Source: Acidobacteriota bacterium (GTDB lineage: Bacteria; Acidobacteriota; Thermoanaerobaculia; Gp7-AA8). From it: a stretch of DNA of 9,458 nt. Below the pieces are notes generated by a model, which was not told the origin of the DNA, did no database searches, and saw nothing but the letters and a program-made list of their open reading frames with translations. The translations under genes and the position numbers were made by a program. Below are positions 5,517-9,458 of the stretch, piece by piece (position 1 is the first letter of the stretch; each line of letters begins with the position of its first letter). The stretch covers positions 3,998 to 13,455 of the forward strand of contig QHVY01000175.1 in NCBI GenBank assembly GCA_003223695.1, read 5' to 3'.

Positions 5517-5903
5517 CTAAAGCCGTTCGCCGCGAAGAGAGATCTTGATGGTGCTGGTCCACATGGAATCCCTCGCGCCGCGAGCCGTGAAGATGACTCG
5601 GGAAGGGCCGGCTGGCGCTCTCTCGACAAAGGATTCACTGATGGGGAACATCTCACGGCAGCCATTGAATGGTTCAAGATCAGCGGTGCCCTGTCGCATC
5701 ATCGACGGAGCCGCGATTTCATCTGTACCTCGGTTCGAGGTTAGGCAGCCTCGACCGAGGGAATCGTATTCGACGAAGGTTCGGGGATCTTTCAAAACGA
5801 TACATGCTGCGATTCGATCTCCCGGCTGGACGGTGTTATCGTTTCGCCATGCGCGCAACGGCAGAGAAGAGCGTCGTCTCACGAAGTCGAGAGGCTCCGC
5901 CAT
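5517..5903 (-). CDS. Possible hypothetical protein or remnant, 128 aa
   Basis: A minus-strand frame fills much of the gap between the operon and crp. Its C-terminal part (ERAPAGPSRVIFTARGARDS, MWTSTIKISLRGERL) alternates like beta-strands and reads like a natural protein end; the middle (VQPGDRIAACIVLKDPRTF) is also plausible. I recognise no family and see no signal peptide. The only ATG at the front (5903) lies inside the crp coding region on the opposite strand, and a GC-rich plus frame (5545-5907) competes, so either the true start is further in or this is a decayed gene. Together with a stem-forming repeat at 5728-5760, this leaves the status of the region open. Confidence 0.3.
   Translation of the reverse strand: MAEPLDFVRRRSSLPLRAWRNDNTVQPGDRIAACIVLKDPRTFVEYDSLGRGCLTSNRGTDEIAAPSMMRQGTADLEPFNGCREMFPISESFVERAPAGPSRVIFTARGARDSMWTSTIKISLRGERL
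5728..5760. repeat. Inverted repeat (hairpin) upstream of crp
   Basis: CCTCGGTTCGAGG (5728-5740) pairs with CCTCGACCGAGG (5749-5760) around TTAGGCAG, a 12-bp stem interrupted by a single bulged T. It lies about 90 bases before the Crp start. It has no following T-run. Candidate roles are an operator, a leader hairpin of the crp mRNA, or a dispersed palindrome. Confidence 0.45.
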
Positions 5904-6535
5904 TTGATCCGGAGGTCTTCCTCGAGCAAGCGGGCGTGGGCAGAACTCTCGTCGATCTCAAGAAGAATCAGGTTCTCTTTTCGCAGGGAGACGCTGCGGA
6001 CGCTGTGTTCTACATCAAGAAGGGCAACGTCAAACTGACCGTCGTCTCCGAGCGCGGGAAAGAGGCGACCGTCGCGTTGCTGGAGAGCGGCAACTTCGTT
6101 GGCGAGTCATGCATCGCCGCAGCGGAGCGCTTGCGGATGGTGACCGCGACGGCCCTGACCCGATGCACGCTGATGCGCATCGAAAGAAAGGAGATCGTCA
6201 GGGTGCTGCACGAGGAGCACGCCTTCGCCGATGTCTTCGTCGCGTTTCTGCTTGCACGCAACGTTCGCATTCAGGCGGACCTCGTCGACCAGCTATTCAA
6301 TTCCAGCGAAAAGCGGCTGGCGCGGATTCTGTTGCTTCTCGCCCGCTTCGGCAAGGAAGGCAAGCCGGAAAACGTGATTCCGAAGATCAGTCAGGAAGTC
6401 CTCGCGGAGATGATCGGCACGACCCGATCGCGGGTGAATTTCTTCATGAACCGCTTTCGAAAGCTCGGATTCATCGATTACAACGGCGGCCTGGAAGTTC
6501 ACAGCTCGTTGCTCAACGTGATCCTTCACGACTAG
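5849..6535 (+). CDS. Crp/Fnr-family transcriptional regulator, 228 aa
   Basis: A DNA-binding regulator with an N-terminal cyclic-nucleotide-type sensor and a C-terminal winged helix. Residues 34-125 form the beta-roll (VLFSQGDAADAVFYIKKGNV and VALLESGNFVGESCIAAAER). A long dimer helix (about 126-150) follows, then the HTH at about 178-210 (KISQEVLAEMIGTTRSRVNF, FMNRFRKLGFIDYNG). The length is normal. The phosphate-binding stretch has ERLRMVTATA where E. coli Crp has the cAMP-contacting Arg-Ser, so cAMP binding is not assured; the N-terminal Fe-S cysteine cluster of Fnr is absent. ATG 5849 is chosen because conserved sequence starts shortly after it; no strong Shine-Dalgarno is seen, and the frame is open further upstream. 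TTATCGTT close to the start could be a -10 for a leaderless or very short leader mRNA. Confidence 0.92.
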   Translation: MRATAEKSVVSRSREAPPFDPEVFLEQAGVGRTLVDLKKNQVLFSQGDAADAVFYIKKGNVKLTVVSERGKEATVALLESGNFVGESCIAAAERLRMVTATALTRCTLMRIERKEIVRVLHEEHAFADVFVAFLLARNVRIQADLVDQLFNSSEKRLARILLLLARFGKEGKPENVIPKISQEVLAEMIGTTRSRVNFFMNRFRKLGFIDYNGGLEVHSSLLNVILHD

Positions 6536-6536
6536 A

Positions 6537-6553
6537 TCGGGAACTGTTCCCGA
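6537..6553. terminator. Perfect short palindrome directly after crp
   Basis: TCGGGAA (6537-6543), CTG loop, TTCCCGA (6547-6553) forms a perfect seven-base stem two bases after the crp stop. There is no T-run, so termination would be weak. The symmetric form also fits an operator, for example for autoregulation or for control of the BON ORF behind it. Confidence 0.35.
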
Positions 6554-6577
6554 ACACGACGCACCAGGAGAAGCGGT

Positions 6578-6904
6578 TTAGCGTGCGCGGCCGGGCTGAC
6601 GTGGCCGCAGAGCGCCGCCGGTCATGCTCGGTTTCCGCCAAATGCATGGAAGGCATATGACGATGCGTCCGACGACGCGGCAGTCGTGTACACCGGCCGG
6701 CGACAACAGGAGCTCGAGCCGGCGCTCGAGGGCTGCAGGTTTCGCGTGAACTCGGAACGCGGCGTCATCCGAATGACCGGGAGCGTTCGCCGCGATCCGC
6801 AGAGCGATCTCGCCATCGCCATTCTCGCCAGAATCGACGGCGTCAAGGCAATTCATCCGAATCTATCGGCCGTGAGGTGTGACCGGCGAGCGGAAAATAT
6901 ATGA
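6578..6904 (+). CDS. BON-domain protein without a canonical start, probably decaying
   Basis: The frame is open from the crp stop to TGA 6902-6904. Its C-terminal part (PALEGCRFRVNSERGVIRM, TGSVRRDPQSDLAIAI, ARIDGVKAIHPNL) aligns closely with the second unit of the exported BON protein at 3899-4390, including the shared L.GC cysteine and RIDGVK block, so the two are paralogues. AGGAG at 6566-6570 is well placed for a start at 6578, but that codon is TTA; from there the sequence LACAAGLTWPQSAAGHA resembles a short export signal. GTG 6686 is the first accepted start but lacks a ribosome-binding site and would give a 72-residue protein. Either the start codon was lost by one substitution or only the short form is made. 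The stop overlaps the next ATG (ATGA). Confidence 0.5.
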   Translation, partial: LACAAGLTWPQSAAGHARFPPNAWKAYDDASDDAAVVYTGRRQQELEPALEGCRFRVNSERGVIRMTGSVRRDPQSDLAIAILARIDGVKAIHPNLSAVRCDRRAENI

Positions 6905-7212
6905 ACATCGAAAGCAGCGGCCGCGATCGCTGTCGCCCTATCCGCGGGAATCGCAGGCGATCACTCCATCGGCGGACTCACGGGGGTGAACGCACTGCTC
7001 AAATGCATCGATGATTTCTTGGGTGCATGGGACCGGCCGATCCGCTTCACAGCAATGCAGCGAAAGTGTTCGCTTCGTTCTACGCCTTGTTTTTCGGACT
7101 GGTATTCATTGGCGTTCTCGCGGTGTTTCTCGCCCCGTTTCTGTATCGTTTGATGCCCAATTGCACAGGGAAGAGAACGACGCGCAATCCGCGAATACGA
7201 TCGACGACCTGA
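6901..7212 (+). pseudogene. Frameshifted small two-helix membrane protein
   Basis: Three frames together spell one protein. After ATG 6901, with one extra A, comes SKAAAIAVALSAGIAGDHS and GGLTGVNALL; after an extra A near 7001-7003 comes NASMI; after an extra T near 7015-7017 comes LGCMGPADPLHSNAAKVFAS, FYALFFGLVFIGVLAVFLAP and FLYRLM. The joined product has two hydrophobic helices around an 'NASMILGxMGPxDPL' loop. I recognise this as a pattern of small hypothetical membrane proteins in proteobacteria and related soil bacteria, in which FASFYALFSGLVF and a final HRFHL-like end are usual; the end here (MPNCTGK...) diverges. The ATG overlaps the BON stop. All three differences are single-base additions, so sequencing error must be excluded before calling it dead. 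Confidence 0.55.
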
Positions 7213-7319
7213 GCTGAAAGATTCTGCGAAAGCTGCAGGATTCCGGTCTTTCGGCTTCGCTCCTGCATCTTCATTGATCAAAGGTCGGGAGGCGCACAAT
7301 TCTTCTCTTATCGATTGCA

Positions 7320-7835
7320 GTGTTCATCGTGGTCTTTCTCCTTTATACAGGCAACTCGATTCGATACCGCTTCGGCAAAGGGAAACAGCAGATGCCCTTT
7401 TGGCGGATCTCGATTACGCGTGGCGTGCTGATTGCCGCGTGTGTGGCAGTTGTCGGCATCACCATGCTGAAGAACCACTTCCTTCTCGCCGGCGCGCTGG
7501 CGTTCGTCTTTGCGTTCGTCGGCTGGATGGCTGGACGCGATGTCGTCGTGGACGACGAGGAACGGATGAACAGCTTTTATCGTGCGCTCGCACGCGTCGA
7601 CGCGGCAAATTCCAATCAGCGGTTCACCGGCGGACCGGTTGGCCGATGGGCCTCCACATTGCGTAAGGAGGACTATGCCGTCGTGGCCGGCAGAGTCGCA
7701 GACGCCGCGAAGCAAAGCGACGAAGCGGCCGACGAGTTGCTGCGCGAAATTTATGATCGCAGCGTGCCACGGGCCGGCGAAGAGGGTGCGAACGCGGGGT
7801 CAACGCCCACAACGACTTCAAGCCGAGCTTCTTGA
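7320..7835 (+). CDS. Hypothetical membrane protein, about 171-178 aa
   Basis: The product has a hydrophobic helix at the front (FIVVFLLYTG, extended upstream as ILLLSIAV), then two close helices (RGVLIAACVAVVGITML and FLLAGALAFVFAFVGWMAG). A soluble C-terminal region of about 90 residues follows, with acidic and basic helices (DEERMNSFYRALARVDAA, KEDYAVVAGRVADAAKQS). I recognise no family. The start is uncertain. GTG 7320 cuts the first helix in half and has no ribosome-binding site. ATG 7392 drops the helix altogether but has AAAGGG nine bases upstream. The best Shine-Dalgarno (GGGAGG, 7287-7292) sits six bases before an ATT at 7299, which would give the complete helix. It follows the broken small membrane gene and precedes the second receiver. 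Confidence 0.6.
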   Translation: MFIVVFLLYTGNSIRYRFGKGKQQMPFWRISITRGVLIAACVAVVGITMLKNHFLLAGALAFVFAFVGWMAGRDVVVDDEERMNSFYRALARVDAANSNQRFTGGPVGRWASTLRKEDYAVVAGRVADAAKQSDEAADELLREIYDRSVPRAGEEGANAGSTPTTTSSRAS

Positions 7836-8043
7836 AGGTGTCGTCGTGTTCGACGACCTCGCGCCTGCGGACACCGAGCGTGTCGAGTTGCAGAAACCGT
7901 GGGTTGTGGTGTGGTCCCTTTTCGCAGGCCCGCGCGTCGCAAAGATCTCTGGCACGAGAAACGCGTCACGAATCAATACCTGCCTTCAGCGGCCTTTCCA
8001 CACATCAGGTCCGACTGCCTTCAGGAGAAAAGAGGGTTGAGAA
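7836..8043 (+). pseudogene. Remnant sharing a gene tail with the minus-strand gene at 8635-9041
   Basis: In one plus frame, overlapping the end of the preceding gene and continuing to 8040, the translation contains EGVVVFDDLAPADTERVELQ and KPWVVVWSLFAGPRVAKISG. The minus-strand gene around 8660-8760 encodes PADTERVQLQKSWVVV and, after a frame change, LTSPRVALIGGKRSN. The DNA at 7867-7912 matches 8714-8759 (inverted) at 38 of 46 bases. The plus copy has no start of its own, so it looks like a leftover piece of a duplicated gene. The family itself is not recognised. The last 20 bases hold the ribosome-binding site of the receiver gene. Confidence 0.4.
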
Positions 8044-8451
8044 ATGGACCTGTTCCCTAAGCATTGCGTACTCGTCGTGGATGACGATCCAAGCATTCGA
8101 CGCTTATTGGTTGTAACGCTGCGGCGCCAGGGCTATCAAACGCTGGAAGCGTGCAACGGGCGCGAAGCCCTTGCGGCAATGCGCGCTGGCAGCCCCGATA
8201 TCGTCATCATGGATCTGGTGATGCCTGAAGTGTCCGGCTGGGATGTCTTGCGCGAGCGAGCAGCCGACCGCTCACTGCTGCGGATTCCGATGATCGTCGT
8301 CACTGCAAGCAACACTCACAAAGCGCGTGTCGATGTCCTCGAGAAACAAGTCTGCGGAGTCATCGCGAAACCTTTCGACCTCGATACAGTTCTGACGACC
8401 CTGAGAGATTGCCTGGAGAATCCGAGCGTCCTCGCCCCGGTCGCAGCGTGA
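8044..8451 (+). CDS. CheY-like single-domain response regulator, 135 aa
   Basis: A stand-alone receiver. The acidic pocket is Asp13-Asp14-Asp15 (VLVVDDDPSIRRLL), the phosphoacceptor is Asp57 (IVIMDLVMPEVSGWDVL), the switch Thr is Thr87 (MIVVTASN) and the invariant lysine is Lys109 (VIAKPFD), so all catalytic positions are present. The length is that of a bare receiver, with a short C-terminal extension; there is no DNA-binding or enzymatic output domain. ATG 8044 has GAGGG seven bases upstream. It shares only the general receiver pattern with the one at 4390-4908 and is not a recent copy. No kinase is adjacent, so it probably works in a phosphorelay or by direct binding to a partner encoded elsewhere. 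Confidence 0.95.
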   Translation: MDLFPKHCVLVVDDDPSIRRLLVVTLRRQGYQTLEACNGREALAAMRAGSPDIVIMDLVMPEVSGWDVLRERAADRSLLRIPMIVVTASNTHKARVDVLEKQVCGVIAKPFDLDTVLTTLRDCLENPSVLAPVAA

Positions 8452-8493
8452 CTGTTACTCGACTTGAACTTCGCGATAGGTACCATCGATACC

Positions 8494-8562
8494 ATGCGGA
8501 AGATTCTGCTCGTATTTATCGCCCTCTCGGTGCACGCAGCCAACTGGCCCGAGCTTGTGTAG
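8494..8562 (+). pseudogene. Signal-peptide stub cut off by a REP-like element
   Basis: ATG 8494 starts MRKILLVFIALSVHAANWPE, a clean Sec signal peptide with likely cleavage after VHA. Two codons later the frame enters the inverted-repeat element and stops at TAG 8560-8562, which belongs to that element. The remaining 22 residues are only the start of a secreted protein. Ribosome-binding support is weak (AGGT about 12 bases upstream). Confidence 0.45.
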
Positions 8563-8641
8563 GGCACGGCTGCGCCGTGCCGAATTCCGATCATCATGAA
8601 CATCGGCCGGAGCTCGGCAGGCCGCAGGCCTGTCCTACACA
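8556..8641. repeat. 86-bp REP/MITE-like element with 33-bp imperfect terminal inverted repeats
   Basis: The ends are TGTGTAGG (8556-8563) and CCTACACA (8634-8641). The outer 33 bases on each side are inverted copies of one another at 26 of 33 positions. Each arm folds on its own: left GGCACGGC-TGC-GCCGTGCC (perfect 8-bp stem), right GGCAGGCC-GCA-GGCCTGTC (one mismatch). Two of the differences between the arms are compensatory, so the stems are kept while the sequence changes. This is the build of paired REP sequences (BIME-like) or a small non-autonomous element; no transposase is in the window. Confidence 0.75.
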
Positions 8642-9041
8642 GCCAGGATGACGTATTCACAATTTGATCGTTTGCCACCGATCAGTGCGACTCGCGGAGA
8701 TGTGAGGATGGCGACACCACGACCCAGCTTTTTTGCAACTGCACACGTTCGGTGTCCGCCGGCCAAAGCGTCAGCGGCAGATAAAAGTAACCATCGCCCG
8801 ACTCGCGCGCTTTTCTGATCAGCTGAGTGAGGCTTGTGCAGCAACCGCCGCTGCGACGCACAACGTCGCGTTCTAATTGCACGCCGGTTCGCTCCGCTAC
8901 TCCGGCGAAAACGCGGATCTCATCAAAGAAGTTTTTCACGAGCATCATGGAGAACGGTACCTTGAATCGCGATCGGCAACTGTCCACTTTTGCACAGAAG
9001 AGGCATCGAGCGATCGCCGCTCCTCTTGACCGACGTGTCAC
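8635..9041 (-). pseudogene. Damaged hypothetical gene following ytxH-like gene
   Basis: The frame starts at GTG 9041, which overlaps the stop of the YtxH gene (GTGA). Its middle and end (FSMMLVKNFFDEIRVFAGV, ERTGVQLERDVVRRSGGCC, GDGYFYLPLTLWPADTERVQ, LQKSWVVV) look like natural protein. After WVVV the frame runs to an early stop at 8682, whereas another minus frame continues with LTSPRVALIGGKRSN and EYVILAV. That matches the order seen in the plus-strand copy at 7836-8043 (WVVV then PRVAKISG), so a frameshift near 8705-8715 is likely. The continuation ends at a TAG contributed by the REP-like element. The N-terminal 30 residues are less convincing. The family is not recognised. Confidence 0.45.
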
Positions 9042-9244
9042 TTGGTTCGTACGTGTGCGATTTTGCGGACCGACTGCTGCACATCGTCCACCTTGTCGAT
9101 GACTCTATCGGTCAAGTCGGCGACTTTCTTCTGCAGCTTTTTTCCGGTGATCGGCGTATACAGCAGCGCAAGGACGGCACCCGTGAAGACGCCGGCTCCA
9201 AAGGTGAAGACGAATTTGTTGAAGGACCATTTTGACACCGACAT
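9038..9244 (-). CDS. YtxH-domain small membrane protein, 68 aa
   Basis: A small protein with one N-terminal transmembrane helix (FVFTFGAGVFTGAVLALLYT, residues 11-30) directly followed by the YtxH/GvpP-type motif YTPITGKKLQKKVADL and a charged helix (TDRVIDKVDDVQQSVRKIA). Members of this family are associated with general stress responses in Firmicutes and are frequent in soil bacteria; their biochemical role is not established. The start has AAAGGGG in its leader, about eight bases from the ATG. It begins 29 bases after the stop of the YihY-like gene on the same strand, and its stop overlaps the next GTG, so these genes probably form one transcript. Confidence 0.88.
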   Translation of the reverse strand: MSVSKWSFNKFVFTFGAGVFTGAVLALLYTPITGKKLQKKVADLTDRVIDKVDDVQQSVRKIAHVRTK

Positions 9245-9273
9245 GATTCGAGCCCCTTTCGTGGGTCATGCAA

Positions 9274-9458
9274 TCATGGCGCTGATCGTTGCTTTTTGAC
9301 CGTCCCGTTCTGAACAGATTTTCCAGCAGGGCGAGCGGCAGGATCGCGTCCGGCGTAGACGTGCGTGAACTCCAGGCCGAAGAAAAAGATCTGCGCTGAC
9401 AAGCAGGCCCAAAGAAGAACGACCACAAGCGATCCAGCTGCGCCGTAACTCGACCCAA
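9274..9458 (-). CDS. YihY/BrkB-family membrane protein, C-terminal part only
   Basis: The window edge cuts this gene; only the last 60 codons are visible. They read GSSYGAAGSLVVVLLWACLS then AQIFFFGLEFTHVYAGRD, which is the last transmembrane segment and signature of the YihY/virulence factor BrkB family (usual form YGAAGSLVVLLLWVYYSAQI followed by LFGAEFTRVYA). The tail is short and basic (SVQNGTVKKQRSAP) before TGA at 9276-9274. These are polytopic inner-membrane proteins of roughly 300 residues, once mis-called RNase BN; their transport role is unresolved. It is upstream of, and probably cotranscribed with, the YtxH gene. Confidence 0.88.
   Translation of the reverse strand, partial: GSSYGAAGSLVVVLLWACLSAQIFFFGLEFTHVYAGRDPAARPAGKSVQNGTVKKQRSAP

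Noticed and set aside
6109..6660. Plus-strand 183-codon frame overlapping crp
   Set aside because: It is the shifted frame of the Crp/Fnr gene and is very Arg-rich; no motif or ribosome-binding site.
6533..6904. Crp-BON fusion through read-through of the crp TAG stop
   Set aside because: The BON frame is indeed in phase and open, but a perfect palindrome and a fresh Shine-Dalgarno follow the stop, and the crp C-terminus is of normal family form. A separate gene is simpler.
8556..8641. CRISPR repeat or intrinsic terminator reading of the inverted repeat
   Set aside because: There is one inverted pair, not a direct-repeat array, and no T-run after either stem; REP/MITE-like structure fits better.
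8316..8678. Minus-strand 120-codon frame across the receiver and REP-like element
   Set aside because: Antisense to a complete receiver and running through the repeat; no coherent protein.

Overview
The window is GC-rich, densely packed bacterial DNA that looks chromosomal and accessory. The best taxonomic hint is the mix of a Crp/Fnr regulator with an 'RSRVNFFMNRFRKLGFIDYNG'-type C-terminus, YtxH and YihY/BrkB proteins, BON-domain exported proteins, orphan receiver proteins and a GGC-rich palindromic (REP-like) repeat. Together these suggest a soil- or sediment-type Acidobacteriota-like Gram-negative. This is an inference from style, not proof. No rRNA, tRNA, CRISPR array, integrase or transposase was seen.

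Layout, left to right. (1) 1-1260 is mostly decayed. It holds a possible small ORF with a strong ribosome-binding site (362-541), an FG-GAP/VCBS-like scrap with an in-frame stop, and a sigma-54 activator cut off just after its Walker A motif. (2) 1302-3743 is an all-minus-strand block. Read in transcription order it is a membrane-anchored lytic transglycosylase, a 66-residue membrane protein, MscL with a zinc-ribbon tail, a BamE/SmpA-like lipoprotein, and a tightly coupled small hypothetical protein. (3) A divergent promoter region (3744-3898) leads into a plus-strand three-gene operon (3899-5426): exported BON protein, receiver protein and single-pass membrane protein, with TGATG stop/start overlaps at both junctions. 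(4) 5849-6535 is a Crp/Fnr regulator. (5) 6578-7835 is a run of three damaged or oddly started genes: a BON paralogue with no canonical start, a small two-helix membrane protein broken by single-base insertions, and a membrane protein whose best ribosome-binding site points at an ATT codon. (6) 8044-8451 is a second CheY-like receiver. (7) 8494-9041 contains a signal-peptide stub and a damaged minus-strand gene. They are separated by an 86-bp inverted-repeat element whose two ends supply the stop codon to both. (8) The right edge is a minus-strand YihY/BrkB-YtxH pair; the former is cut by the window end.

How it fits together: the intact genes deal with the cell envelope and stress (murein cleavage, osmotic release, BON proteins, YtxH, YihY) and with signalling (two stand-alone receivers, one Crp/Fnr protein). 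No histidine kinase is present. The window therefore reads as an envelope-stress island in partial decay, with duplicated pieces (BON domain; an 'ADTERV.LQK.WVVV' gene tail) and a REP-like element among the debris. The least expected items are the REP-like element between two truncated reading frames, the dispersed duplicated gene tail, and the coupled BON-receiver-membrane operon with a BON paralogue after crp.
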